Shown here: one piece after another, positions 1 through 11,080 of the stretch
How positions within the stretch are numbered: the stretch's first letter is position 1
Layout of the letters: every line of letters begins with the position of its first letter
Source: Lentinus brumalis
Taxonomy: Eukaryota; Basidiomycota; Agaricomycetes; Polyporales; Polyporaceae
Length of the DNA stretch: 64,000 nt
Direction: 5' to 3'
NCBI GenBank assembly: GCA_001792895.1
Contig: MARA01000025.1
Coordinates: forward strand, 372,001-436,000
Program-made: the position numbers and the translations under genes
Notes under the pieces: generated by a model
What the model saw: only the letters and a program-made list of their open reading frames with translations
Told to the model about the DNA's origin: nothing
Databases searched by the model: none

Positions 1-306
1 AGGGATCGTTCAGGACGCTCCTTCTCACATGGATCCTTAGAGTTCATCTTACCGGGCTCTCGCGGGGTGATCTACCCCTGGATGCCTCCTCCTTTCGGTA
101 TTCCTTCGAGCATCTGGCGCATGTTCCGGGAGGAGCTGATCAAGAAGACCGTCGACTGGGCTATTGCACAGGTCGACCACCTGAATACGAGCCCTCAAAT
201 CTCACCAGAATCGGGGGATGACGCTTGCATTACGCCTCGGACCCTGTGTACTACGTCGAAGCGGATCAAGTCGATGCAGACGCGAGACGTTCGTAGTGGG
301 TGGTAA
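1..306 (+). CDS. OTT_1508-like deaminase family protein, C-terminal part only
   Basis: This is the last coding part of a gene that begins left of the window. An acceptor (ttag at 37-40) opens an exon reading FILPGSRGVIYPW, then a PPPFGIPS element and a helical stretch ending in WAIAQVDHLNTS. The same order and nearly the same residues end the complete deaminase gene at 48843-50848, so the family assignment rests on that second copy; the catalytic part is outside the window. The frame stops at 304-306, but that stop sits in a donor-like site (ggtaaga), and the second copy has the same arrangement, so one more exon may follow (see the entry at 475-553). Catalytic competence cannot be judged. 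The paralogy is clear from the sequence; the deaminase role is inherited from the other copy. Confidence 0.75.
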   Translation, partial: RDRSGRSFSHGSLEFILPGSRGVIYPWMPPPFGIPSSIWRMFREELIKKTVDWAIAQVDHLNTSPQISPESGDDACITPRTLCTTSKRIKSMQTRDVRSGW

Positions 307-474
307 GATGGCTTATGACGACTGCGCTTGGTTGCGTCTCCACATGGTTCGACATCGAAAGCATGCGCCGAATGGGCCGTCACCAACTCGAATCCTCCCG
401 ATCAGGTTCATACCCCATGTAAGTATTACCTACTCGGACTCTATCGTTACAACTGACCGATTATTTCGCTAGTT

Positions 475-553
475 TAAGTTCCATGCGTGCTTTGCTACGC
501 ATGCGCAGACGTGTGAGAAGTGCTATTGTCGCCCACAGTCCTCAGGCGAGAGG
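475..553 (+). other. Possible extra exon of the deaminase gene (conserved in both copies)
   Basis: This stretch reads FHACFATHAQTCEKCYCRP and then QSSGER, and ends at a clean donor (gag|gtgagt). The second deaminase copy has a matching stretch about 300 nt past its apparent stop (48555-48640, minus strand), reading ATHSQTCEKWYCRP then SPQSSGER. The DNA in between (roughly 400-475 here) also aligns. Conservation of amino acids, including the CEKxYC element, suggests an exon, but a duplicated non-coding flank could also explain it. Confidence 0.4.
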
Positions 554-559
554 TGAGTA

Positions 560-1472
560 CTAGTGCAATACTCTCATGATTTACGCGTTAGTGTTCGCAA
601 CTCTTGCTTCGTACCCTTTTGATGCGAATTTGACATAGGGAACGGCCTCCGTATCAGCCGCATCTTGCCACCGGTGTTCACAGTCTTCCGGCCTCCTCTC
701 AGAATAATGTTATGGGGACCTACCAATGTAGCGTCGACCGGCGGGCTGTCGCTCTGGCCTGAGTTCCTACCGGCGGACAACTAGCACGATCCAATCGAGT
801 ACGTGCTTGTCTTACTGATGCATTCCCCAGCTGACAGATCTACCAGCAAAAGTCATACGCTCTGGATGCTCTTCATCTGGCGCCTGGTGAGCGCTGTGCT
901 GAAACGGCGTGGCGGGTCAGCTGTACCGCAAACTCCACGGGCGCCGTCTCTTCATACCCACCAATCAGGTCTGCGTCGGCTTTCTCTTCGCGAAGCCTGG
1001 TACCCTGCGCTCCAGGCTTCATTCCTGAGGGTATGTAGGGTGGCCACGGCGTCACTGTATGAGCCTGTGCTGTGATGTTCCGGGTTTGGGTGGCCAGCAC
1101 TGGCGTTCTCGGCCACAGCACAGATATAAGTAATTCGGATCTGGCCTTCGCTCGTTTCATTCTAACACACCAACATACCACTGCGTCTGTGCAGAGGACA
1201 CCTACGCTCATTGTTCATGATCACCGTCTGAATGCGCACGACGGTCGCGACATATTGTGTCCTCATTTTCTGGGCGACAATCGCCCATGGCCGTGTCTTC
1301 CCATACAGCAGCGCCTCAGCTGACGCATGCGGGAACATTCATCTTACGTGCATATCGTATGTCGTGCCGGCCGTCATTTGCGCTCAGCATCTCATCTCAC
1401 TATGATTCGAGCAGGCTTGACTTCGGACATCGCGACAACTCAAGTGTAGCTCCCACGCACCCCCGAAGATGG
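560..1472. other. Non-coding stretch after the deaminase tail
   Basis: I see no reading frame with recognisable protein character. Short open frames on both strands overlap each other and lack consistent splice signals. A donor-like gtatgt at 1357 and an acceptor-like gcag at 1411-1414 would make a 58-nt intron just upstream of the His-rich ORF, so a 5' exon of that ORF may lie here. Confidence 0.4.
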
Positions 1473-2021
1473 ATGCCCATCACGGACCATCCAGACAGTC
1501 TCCGTCCTGGTGGGTTACATACACCGTTCCCGCCGCGCGCACACCTTCTCATGCCCTTGGAAGCATGGGAACCCAGCGAAGCCCCGCAGGACCTCTTCGA
1601 TCCCTGCGATCTCCCGGCGTCGACATCGGCCATGACGCATCGGCACTCACCATCGCACCTACCACCACCTTACGTCTGGCCGTCATACGCGGCCGTCCGT
1701 GAGCAGCACCCCGATATCTGCCCGTCGGCAGCAGCGCCAAGACACCCGTCGACATCGACATCCTCGGGTCTTGGCCGCGATCGCGCACGGCTGCGGCGGT
1801 CGACATCTGTAGCTGTCAGTGTCATGTCCGCCCCACGTCTCCACCACCACCACCACCACCACCACCACCACCACCCCGCATCCGAGGACTTCGGGGACTT
1901 CGTACTCGATGCCGGCAGCCCGCGAACGCCGCTCGGGGTTCTGTACCATTCATGCAGCCTCTGGGAGCTCGCGAGCCTCGTGTCCGCAGTCGCCTGGCTG
2001 CTCGTGTGTCTGGCCGCATAA
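1473..2021 (+). CDS. Hypothetical His/Pro/Ser-rich protein with a possible C-terminal membrane segment
   Basis: This open frame of 182 codons starts at the first convincing ATG (1473). The frame stays open further upstream, but without a better ATG. The product is low in complexity: Pro-, His- and Ser-rich, with an acidic patch (EAWEPSEAPQDLFD), a run of eleven histidines encoded by the CAC repeat at 1842-1874, and a hydrophobic end (LASLVSAVAWLLVCLAA) that could be a membrane anchor. I recognise no family. The CAC tract also opens long poly-Thr, poly-Gly, poly-Val and poly-Trp frames, which warns that repeat-driven openness may be all there is. The His frame is preferred because its flanks look least random. 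Confidence 0.3.
   Translation: MPITDHPDSLRPGGLHTPFPPRAHLLMPLEAWEPSEAPQDLFDPCDLPASTSAMTHRHSPSHLPPPYVWPSYAAVREQHPDICPSAAAPRHPSTSTSSGLGRDRARLRRSTSVAVSVMSAPRLHHHHHHHHHHHPASEDFGDFVLDAGSPRTPLGVLYHSCSLWELASLVSAVAWLLVCLAA
1842..1874. repeat. CAC trinucleotide microsatellite
   Basis: Eleven uninterrupted CAC units. They encode poly-His in the frame of the ORF at 1473-2021. They also create artificial open frames on both strands. Confidence 0.95.
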
Positions 2022-3355
2022 TCACCGCCGCCCGGCATTGACGGTGCAGAGACGCAAACGCGTCAGCATCCTCGCCGAGACAAGCTCACGCCACTCCGTC
2101 CGTCGCACCCGAGGCGCGATTCACGCCGTGCAATCACCGTGCATCCAGCGTGCACAATTGCGCCTGCCCTTGTGCGAAGAGCGTGCGACACGCTTGCTTT
2201 ATTACTCTCTTCTTCGAAACATGGGGCCGTCCTTGACGACCCGGAGATGAATCGCAACGACAAGTTACAATGATCCACGTCCTGTTGCTGGTATCCATTC
2301 CGTCCAGTGTCCACGCACTTTCCTGTTCCCTGAGCATTAATCAACTCATGTCTCAGTGCTAGTCAAGACACGACCCACATACCTACGTACATACTCTGCA
2401 AGCACGCACGGCACGACGTTCACGCACCCCATAATTTTAATCATCGGTCTTTCGAGGTCTTCCGTCGCACTCGACGCGTGCTGATCGGGCTTCCGAGCCT
2501 CAAGGCCTCATCAAGGCTTCACGGGACGCGGTGTTCGCGGGGCGTAGCGCCGGCGAGTACGACCGGGCGTGCCTCGCGATGGACATGCTTCGCGGACGCA
2601 TTCCGCATCCTGTGCAACCTTGTCATGTCCGATCAGCCTCGAGGCGCGGAAGAAAGCACACTCTAATCGTACCCAATATGTCCGCGCTCGGGTGCGTAGA
2701 CACGTCATGCGTACCAGCGTCGCCGCAGCGCAATTGTCGTCCGCAGAGAACGACGGAGCTGCGAGGCTGCCGCGTGCAATATACTCCCCTGATTTCCGCC
2801 TGTCCATGGTCAGACCTCTGAGCTCAGCGCGAACAACGTCCATCGGGAGGCTGTGCGGGGCGAATACCAAGACCACGCTCGTGCAGATGTATGGGAAGAG
2901 GGTTGGTCCGCAGCAGCGGAGAACCCAGACGATTTGATTACAATCGCGATGTGTCACGCAGCAGAGGCTACACACAATGCGCTAGTGCTACATGACCACT
3001 CTACAAGTTTTGGTACATTCTATTGCGGCTTGGGATTGAAGGTGAACGTGTGCGCGTCGTACGAGGCATGGGGAATGCGTGTGATGTGGGACGTGAACGG
3101 GGACGTGAAAGCATGACGTGAACGGGAGGCGACGACCAGCCCGGCGCGTCTCTAGGAGACGCTGCCGGGGACGCGTCGAATAAACACGAAGACCGGAGCG
3201 CGGCGCTGTGCACCGAAGGAACCAGGGATAGCCTGCTGTATCCATGGACGAAAGACCCGAAGGAGAAAGGAGCATATAAATAGCCCAAATAAAGAACCTG
3301 CAGAAGAGAGGGAGGGGACAGGAGGGGAAGCGGGAGACGGCGAAGGCGTGCGAGC
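2022..3355. other. Intergenic region
   Basis: No gene is supported. The longest frame (minus strand, about 2511-2975) has no recognisable domain and random-looking composition. The last few hundred bases are probably the 3' flank of the minus-strand secreted protein gene. Confidence 0.5.
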
Positions 3356-3931
3356 TCAGGGCTCGAAGTCCTTGTTCTCGTAGTGCCAAGAGACCTTGAG
3401 GACGCCGGTGTCGAGGGAGCCGAGCTCCTGGAAGAGCGACGGGCTCATGTCTGTTTACGTGGAAGGCCAGGGTTAGCAATGCGTACTACGGGCGAGGATG
3501 CATTAGCGTGTCGGCACGTACCGATGTCGCTAGCGCCGCAGCCGGGGCACTCGTCGCGAACCAGTCCGTACGCGCTCTTGCCGTTCGCGGTGTTGGTAAT
3601 GTGCATCCACTGCAAGCAGTACGTTAGTCGTTTGCGAGATGCGGAAATGCTCGGCATCGGCTTACCTGCTCGCAGTTCCCGCCAGAACCGTAGATCGCAG
3701 ACGAGATAGCAACGATCTTGTCGCTGTTGACGTTGGTCTTGCCACACGCGCCGAGCCCGACGTCGAACCAGGTGCCCTGGATTAGGCGCATCAGCATGGA
3801 AGACGCGAACAGCGACGACAAAGAAGACTCACGCGGCCGGTGTGCGTGATGCGCTTCTCCAGGTTGATGGGAGAGGCGAGGACCGAGCACACAAGTGCGA
3901 GGGCCAGGATGAAGAACGTGAGAGGCGACAT
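3356..3931 (-). CDS. Secreted RlpA-like double-psi beta-barrel protein
   Basis: Four exons (3833-3931, 3666-3776, 3522-3609, 3356-3450) join in phase to 130 residues. The start ATG at 3929-3931 opens a signal peptide (MSPLTFFILALALVCSVLAS), followed by a short propeptide ending in the dibasic pair LEKR, a likely Kex2 site. The mature part is a single small DPBB domain: GTWFDVGLGACGKTN, then SGGNCEQW, DECPGCGASDIDMSP, and the closing strand LKVSWHYE. This matches small fungal proteins related to riboflavin-aldehyde-forming enzyme, papain inhibitor and barwin/expansin folds. No carbohydrate-binding module is present. Six cysteines are expected to stabilise the secreted fold. Members are often developmentally expressed, but the biochemical function of this one is not established; 'riboflavin-aldehyde-forming enzyme' is a similarity label. 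The fold assignment is strong. Confidence 0.9.
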
Positions 3932-4063
3932 GGTGGATGTGTGTGGTGGAGCGGGTGTGTCGAACGGTGAGCGGGTGGCGCAGAGAGTGGCGACGGGGTG
4001 GTGGGTAGGTGGGGAGCTGGCGAGTAGGACTCGTGCAGAATTCGGGGAGGATTGACGAAGGGC

Positions 4064-4070
4064 TTTTATA
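4064..4070 (-). promoter_or_regulatory. TATA box of the DPBB protein gene
   Basis: Reads TATAAAA on the minus strand, 133 nt upstream of the start codon at 3931. The distance fits a TATA box with a 5' leader of roughly 100 nt. Confidence 0.6.
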
Positions 4071-6898
4071 CCGGAGCGCACATGAGTGGACGCTCTGGGA
4101 CGGCATGGATTACTAGGGATTACTTCATTCTTTCAGGTCCCGGAACCTGGAGGGATGGCCGCACAGCGCCCCCAATGAGGGCAGGAGAGTCTGTTGGGCC
4201 GAGACCGAGCCGGACGTATTGACAGAGGAGAACCCTGGAAAATTGAGGTCGGCATGGATGGATTGCCTTTCGTGTCCGGGGTCCAAAGTGTTGTAGGATG
4301 CCGGCGGTGATGGGCGTGGGCAACGAAAGGGACGAAGAGCATGCTCGGGTTGGTCATTAATGTTCGCCCTTGGTCGCCCCGATGCGGACTGTTGGACGGA
4401 GCACGACAGACGCAGTCAGATGAGCGACACCAGCGCTGGGTCGTGCAGGCAACGTGCACAGCCAGACGCGCAGGACGCAGTTGCGCCCGCGAGACGCAGC
4501 AGGGCGACCAGGGTACAATCCACGCCGATATGGCAAGCCGCCCGTTCGGCCGTTGCCGTCCAGGAACGGGGGTGTCGGCCTCTGCCAGTCGGTCCCGGAG
4601 AAACACACGAGAAAATTTCTGCAGCATAGACTTTAAGCACCGAACGGAGACAGTGAGTGTGCGTTGACGCACGGACCTCCACCCGACGTGAGTAAGGCGC
4701 TGTGGGATCCAACAACGGTGTGATCAATACAGCCGACATATGAGAGTGTAAACATACGCCGGCCCAATCAGCAGACACCGGGCGGCGGGCACGGCGAAAC
4801 CTGGTGGACATTGTGAGCTCACGACGCTGGAGACGGTCATGTTCAAGACCCACACAGTGGACGCGTGTCCTCGCATTTTTTCAGCGTCGGCGTCCGACCA
4901 GGCATCATGATCTTGTCAGGCCACGACGAGGCCGCGGTTGCTGACTGGTGTCCAATGCTGGTCCGATGTGAGCGCAAGAGCGGCCCTCCAAGAGGCCTAG
5001 ACCACGCGTCTTCGAAGAGATTCGTAAGCTGTCGGTCAGACCATGCAGTGATGCATTCGCGGCGAACAGTTCCCGGGAGAACCCCTGACGTCACAGTGCC
5101 GTAGCAAAGTCGACCTTGAGATTTGCTTGAGATTGGATGGTCCAGAAGAATGAGTACGCGTGTTCATGACTTGTTGATGACGCCAGGAAATGGTAACGAG
5201 TGATGGAAGCGTAAATATGGTGAGAAAAGCATGGGTCGTGTCCTCTGCGCAATATAGCCAGTGAGCAGTGCGACGAGGCAATTAATGGAGACTAACATAC
5301 GCATAAGCTCCCGGTCGTCATTCACCAGCAGGGATCCCTTCCGTCCAGTATGAGAACGCTGGGAAGACTGCGGGCTCGTCGGAAGATGTGAACGAGATAC
5401 TTGCGAGTCTCATGCTGCCGTCGCCATCGGGGCACACGCGGCAAGCATGCGGCGGACAGACATGCGGACGTGGTACCTACTCACATAGTCTTGCATGCTT
5501 CATGAGCGGCGCGACTAGTCGAGCATGCGTTTGTTTGCAGGACCATCGCTTCATGTGCAATATCCTGAAATTGTGACTAGTATGTAGTTGTCAGTCTCCT
5601 GATCGACCGTCAAGTCTGATCAGTCACATGAGCCACATTCCCGCATCATAGAACTTACAAACGATACCGGGCTCGAAGAGCTCAGTATGGTAAGGAAGAA
5701 TATTAGCCGTGCTTCAGCTCGTCGAACACTGAACGCGGCGGTCACTGACAGGGACTTAGTCGGCATGCGCACTGATCGTGAGATTGCGTGCTCTGATTTC
5801 TTCGATCCACTACACGACTCTTACTCCAGCGCATGACGACAAGCCTTCCTACGAAACGCGAGCGAAATGCAGCGCAAGACGTAAGGCCAACCGTTGACCT
5901 TCCTGAGGTGATCTACTCAGCCGCATGTGCCGATGCTGGCGGGTACGTTCTCGGTAAAAGTGCGCATAGGTAAGAACATGGTCCGCCATCGGCGGAGAAA
6001 CAACGCAGGACAGAGGGTCGATGCAGTAGATCGACGAAGGGAGCTGCATCTCCTCGAGCGAATAGGCACAGGGTCCTGGACCTGTGTCATCGACGACACG
6101 ACATCCATGCCGCCGCTCCGCGACGCCGGGAAGCAACTTGGAGACGATGCGTTGCCGAGAGTACTCACCTCCTCTCAGTCAGCGGGTCGCTAATAGTACC
6201 GTGATTTGCCACGGCAGCGTCGCGTACTGAGCATGCATAGGACATTGCCTTCGCTGGCCATCGATGGCGGGCCTGGCACGTCCAGTCTGTGCGCATCCGA
6301 AGGCCGCCGCGGGAAGAAGGGTATCATCTGGTACCTAATCGGCAACGAAGGCGCAAGTAGCACATCATGTAGGAGCGATATCGATGCAGTCTGCGACGGG
6401 AAACCTATCATTCGCAAGGAGCGTGTGGGCGAAGGCAGGGGAGATGGTGGTAGAGGAACAAGCCTGCTCGACCCGCTGCGAACCGTCCAAGACAGCGGTA
6501 ACTCGGGGAGCGCGCATCACGGCAATGTCCGGCTGCGTGCGTTCTGCATGTCGCCTCCCTGCCTGAGCGAGCTTTGGCCTGCTCCTGCGTCCGCGTGCGG
6601 GCTTGTGTCCGTATGTATGTACTGTATGTCGCATAAACCACTTAAATGCGCTCGAGGTGCCACCGGAGAGCAAGCCGCAGGCGCCTCATCGCTGGACGCA
6701 ACTGCCTATTGCAGTAATGCGGAACGTGATTGCCCGATCAGAACCAGCACAGCTAATCGCGATCCAGTTGAGTCCGAGGCGCCGTTGCTGCGCTCTGCGC
6801 CTGCCACCATCTCCTCGAGCACAACGTCCCTCATCTTCCAAGCTAACATTGGCCTAGAAACGCGCAGAACTACTCACAGATAATACATACTGACGACA
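4071..6898. other. Long stretch without a recognised gene
   Basis: About 2.8 kb with no supported gene on either strand. Open frames of 60-225 codons occur (the longest is plus strand 6206-6883), but they overlap antisense frames of similar length, carry no known motif and have no coherent exon structure. No terminal inverted repeats or retroelement motifs were noticed. The right end is the promoter side of the Bzz1-like gene. Confidence 0.45.
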
Positions 6899-9800
6899 AT
6901 GGCCAGCACGACAGGCAGACAGACATATGGGCAACATCTTCCCGTGGGTCGTCCAGCTTTCACAGGCTCCGAGGCACCGCGTGACAACTTGTTCTTCTGT
7001 TCTTGCCAGGATCAAGTCGAGCGAATAGCCAGCGTAACCGACGCACAATTGGAATTATTGGCAGATGTCAGTCGTCTGCTCCCCATGGGCTCTCTACCAT
7101 AATCTTTGCCATGTCCCTGGTCCGCCCTCACAATGCTCCGCCGATCACGGTCGTGACGGCTTGCGGTCGAAGCTGTCCCTACAGACTACTTCCAGACAAC
7201 TCTCTGACCTTCCATACCCCGTTCAACTAGACTTGGATCGTCAGGTCGACGGGTCGGCACGGGTAGGTTCGATCTCTACCCGTGCACGATCCGCGTCGCG
7301 GTCCATGGGACTGCGATGTCTACCGGGCTTCTGCTCGTAGACGAACGCTCGCTGATGTCGGCACGCGCCCTACGTGGGTGTCATCAGAACCAGGTACGGT
7401 GAGTCTGACAGAGGACTACCGCGGCAAGGCTCTCAGCTCAAGCGGGCGGTCGGCCAGCAAGCAGCCTCCGCCAATACTTCGCTGCATCGGTATGAATGGG
7501 AGCTGTGGTGGCCTCAGTCTAGGCAGAGTCTCTCCGGGCGTGAGCACGGCTTTAGGAATGACGGGACTATCTCCCGCCCGGTGGGCATCCGGGGATCAAA
7601 GCCGTCTCCTCTGTCTCGGCTTGGTCGTCACTGCGAAATCAGAGAAGTCCTCATCTCTTCCCAGGGACGGGTAAGCGAGGACAGGAGAAATCATTGGGCC
7701 TCAATGGTTTGTCTCCACGCGCCATCGCAGCAATGTGGTCTGGGAGGGCCCTCTGTTGAGATTGCGAGTCGTTTTTCGTGGTGTCTACGTAGCGGTAGCT
7801 GGCCGGGGCAGCGGCCCGCCCCGGTCGTGCTGTAGCTCAGACGGTACCAGGCTGGTGTCTCCCGCCAGTGTAGCATCCCAGGCTCATCCCGTGGATCAGG
7901 CATCTACAGGGGAATTGTGGCGTCGTCTGTCACCACATTTGACTGACATTCGGACTTATCATTCCAGGTACGAGACCTCCATCGAGAGAGAGCTGCCCTC
8001 GAGCGGGAGTATGCCACGAAGCTCCAGCAGCTGGTCAAGAAAGCAGCCGAGAAGAAAGCGAAGAAGATGCCCGCACTAGTCGTCGGCAGTGAACCCACCA
8101 AGGCGTGGGATGAAGACACGATTAGAAAGAGGTTAGCCGTCGACCTGATCGTCAGGGGAACGCGCTGACTCCCTTCATGCCGTCTCAGTACCCTCGACCA
8201 GGCGTACACCCAGCTCCTGTCCTCTATGTCCGACACTGCGCAAGATCACATTAACCTCGCAGATACATTGAACGGGCAGGTCATAGAGCCGTTGAAGGCA
8301 ACTGAGCGCAGGCACGAGGAAGCGAAGAAGAAGGAAATGCAGTACTATCAGAAGCTCCTCTCGGACAGGGATCGCGCTTACGCGGACCGCATCAAGGTCG
8401 GCTTGATTCGCTCTGATTCTGCGCCGTGTCCACACGCTCACTTCTTTTGCCCACAGAGCAAGCAGAAGGTACACCCCCCACTGACCGCCACGATCCCGTC
8501 CAGGGCTGACCTTACCTTAGTACGACGAGGAATGCACGGAAGTAGATACCTACCGCCAGAAGCAGGTAAGCCATAGTCTGGCCTCCCGCCACATCGTGTG
8601 ATCCCTCTCACATGCATTTACGTATAGGAGCGCTCTGCGGACGACCGCCACGCCGAAAGGGCCGCGAAGCAATACGAGCAGCAACAGATCGATATGCTCA
8701 ATAGCAAGAAGTATGTCCCTCCTCAGCCACCCCATGTGCATGTCATGACTGGCTGCATTCCTAGCGCATACATCATCTCCATCGCGGTTGCGAACAAGGT
8801 CAAATCGAAGTTCTATGACGAGGACCTCCCCGTGCTCGAGAATGTGAGTGTTATCCCCGCAATTGTTGTCCTGCTCCATGCCCACATCCATCATACGCTG
8901 CCAGCAATTCCGTGAGTTACCGTCACCGCTACCCCACTGACGCCTCCGGGGTTCCTAACGCTCCCCAGAGGACCTGCAAACGCGCCTGTTGAACCGCTTC
9001 GTGGACATCCTCAAGGATGCTCAAGAGGTCCAACTGAAGCATCTAGATACCGTGCGATCGCGTCTTACCGCCTGCGAAGCTGCATTCGGCGCCGTGGACC
9101 CTGGCGCAGACCAGGACCTATTCATCGATCACAACATTACCCCCTTCGCTCCCCCTGCTGATTGGGCATTCGAGCCGTGCGTGAGCCACTATGACCATGT
9201 ACGTCAATTCCAACGAAGCGCGGGGCGAGTCCGTGCGCTGATTCTTATCAGGGCGAGATGAGCGTGGAGCCTGCGCCGAAGGTCTATCTGCAGAACAGGC
9301 TGGGCAAGTGCCGGAGCAAGTTCGAAGAGCTCGAACCCGTGCTAACCTCGAAACGTAAGTGCGGGACTTCGGTCCACCTCGCCTCTCCCCGAGCGCTGGC
9401 TGAACATAGACCCGTACCGCGGCTCCGGAAATGTACGGTTTGTCCTGGCTACATAGGCAAGGAGACGGAACAGCTCGTCAAACTGGTTGAAGCATACTCG
9501 GCGAACGCTAGCCTGGGAGATCCCGACGAGGTCCTTGATGTGAGTATCTTGCTGGCATTTGTGGGCGTATGGGAATAGGATCGGCGGTCACTAATGCCTG
9601 CGTGCTTGCTTGCGCCGCGGACACATGCTCCATAGAATTACCTGGACGCCCAGCACTCGCTCACGTTCTATGCGACCTCTGGCGCAATTCTCACTGCAGA
9701 AATAGAAACGATATCCGCAGCGCTCGACGGTACGTTTGTTCACTTCCTTCGACTCTTCCCTCTTCGCTCTTCAGTCCACGGCCTACACGTGCGGTAGCAT

Positions 9801-11080
9801 ACATCACTTGTCCTCCCTTCCATCCGCCTTGTGGCACAGCGTAGCGCTAATGCCTCATCACGTTGACCGGTCTTTTCGCTTCAGGAGACGAAGGTTCGCA
9901 GAGCCCGCATTCATTCAAGAGCACGTCCTTCTCAATCCCGGCGACATGCGCCTATTGCAAGGTCGGCCTCGGCTCTGGTCTATGGCTAATACGTACTCAT
10001 ACATCCTCCGCGTCTATTCCACCGCCCTATCGTCATCGCAGTCGTCCATTTGGGGGCTAAGCAAGCAAGGGAAGACCTGCAAGGCTTGTGGCGTCTCTGT
10101 GCACTCCAAGTGCGAGTTGAAGGTCAGAAGCTCTAGCTTTGAATAGGATGTATGCTTAACCGGGTAGAACAGCTTCCCGCAGACTGCTCTGGTTCCCGGC
10201 ATGGCGGCCGTGGTCACCACCACTCGGACTCTGCGTCTAGCCTGTCTAGAGGCTCCTCAGTCATCTCGCATACCAGCTCGACAAGTTCGTGATCAGCGAT
10301 AAATCCGTCCCGCCGCTGGCAGTACTGATCTTCTCTTGATAGTCGCCGCAAGTGAGGCCACTCCAACTCCCTCTTCTTTCGCACCTTCGGAGCACGCCCC
10401 AGAGGAGACCCGTCCGACGGCTCGGGTCCTCTTCGACTTCACGCCGACATCGCCGTTCGAACTGGCTGTTTCCGGTGCGTCGTCACGCAGGACGTCCTTT
10501 GATTGCGTCCGCTGAACGTGTGTCTAGCCGAGAGCATCGTGCATGTGCTGGAGGAAGATGATGGCTCTGGATGGGTCAAGGTAGCCGATGATACGGGGGG
10601 CAAGGGCCTCGTTCCGGCCTCCTATGTCGAACTTCTCGATGGTGCGCAGACGCCAAGGAGCAGCACGCCTTCTCTCGTCCACCAACAGACGTCCCAGAAC
10701 TACGGTCGGTAGAGACGTGACAATCCTCTCCTGCCGTTCATGGCTAACTCCTCAATCTCAATGCCAGTCCGCGGTGTATACGCGTACAAGGCCCAGGGCC
10801 CGGACGAGATCGACGTTGTGGAGGGCGGCCTCATCCAACTCACAGAGGGACCCAACGGTGGAAAAAACTACGCCGACGGCTGGTGGGAGGGTACGTGGGT
10901 TCATATGGAGCGCGCATGGTTTTCCGGGGGGCAGAACACTGATGCGCGGTCTGATCGCGATTGCAGGGATAGACGCAAGTGGGAAGAAGGGCATCTTCCC
11001 CAGCAACTACGTAAGACTCGTTCCTCACTTCGCCGGTCGTACGACAAATTTATCCCGCGATGCAGGTGGAAGATGCGTAA
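6899..11080 (+). CDS. BZZ1: F-BAR / C1 / double-SH3 actin-regulating protein, Bzz1-like
   Basis: A many-exon gene. Exon 1 (6899-6943) reads MASTTGRQTYGQHLP; exon 2 (7010-7066) continues DQVERIASVTDAQLELLAD; after a 901-nt intron exon 3 starts at 7968 with VRDLHRERAALEREYATKL, the conserved start of an F-BAR (FCH) domain. Coiled-coil exons follow to about 9540. Next comes a C1-type zinc domain (about 9890-10190; HSFKSTSF, CAYC, then CKACGVSVHSKCELK). The first SH3 lies at about 10420-10650 (ARVLFDFTPTSPFELAVSE, GLVPASYVELL), and the second ends the protein (VRGVYAYKAQGPDEIDVVEG, GIFPSNYVEDA, stop 11078-11080). Bzz1 proteins bind curved plasma membrane at endocytic sites and, through SH3 domains, recruit WASP/Las17 to start Arp2/3 actin polymerisation. 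The domain order fits filamentous-fungal Bzz1. Inner exon borders between 8100 and 10700 were followed but not all fixed. Confidence 0.88.
7067..7967 (+). other. 901-nt intron 2 of the Bzz1-like gene
   Basis: Donor gat|gtcagt, acceptor attccag|gta. The protein on both sides (LELLAD and VRDLHRERAAL) is contiguous in the family, so the whole interval must be removed. Neighbouring introns are about 50-70 nt. The insert carries many stops in all frames and no recognised gene. It includes a perfect hairpin (7257-7285). Confidence 0.75.
7257..7285. repeat. Perfect 10-bp inverted repeat (hairpin) inside the long intron
   Basis: GCACGGGTAG, a nine-base loop gttcgatct, then CTACCCGTGC. The centre looks like a tRNA T-arm with a box-B-like ggttcgatc, but no complete tRNA can be built around it. 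Confidence 0.7.

Noticed and set aside
1670..2038. Minus-strand ORFs with long Trp, Val or Gly runs over the CAC repeat
   Set aside because: They are antisense readings of the trinucleotide repeat; flanking residues look random and have no start or splice context.
7257..7285. tRNA gene suggested by the T-arm-like hairpin
   Set aside because: No acceptor stem, D-arm or anticodon arm can be built upstream; the 5' arm of the hairpin itself pairs with the 3' arm, so it is a simple stem-loop.
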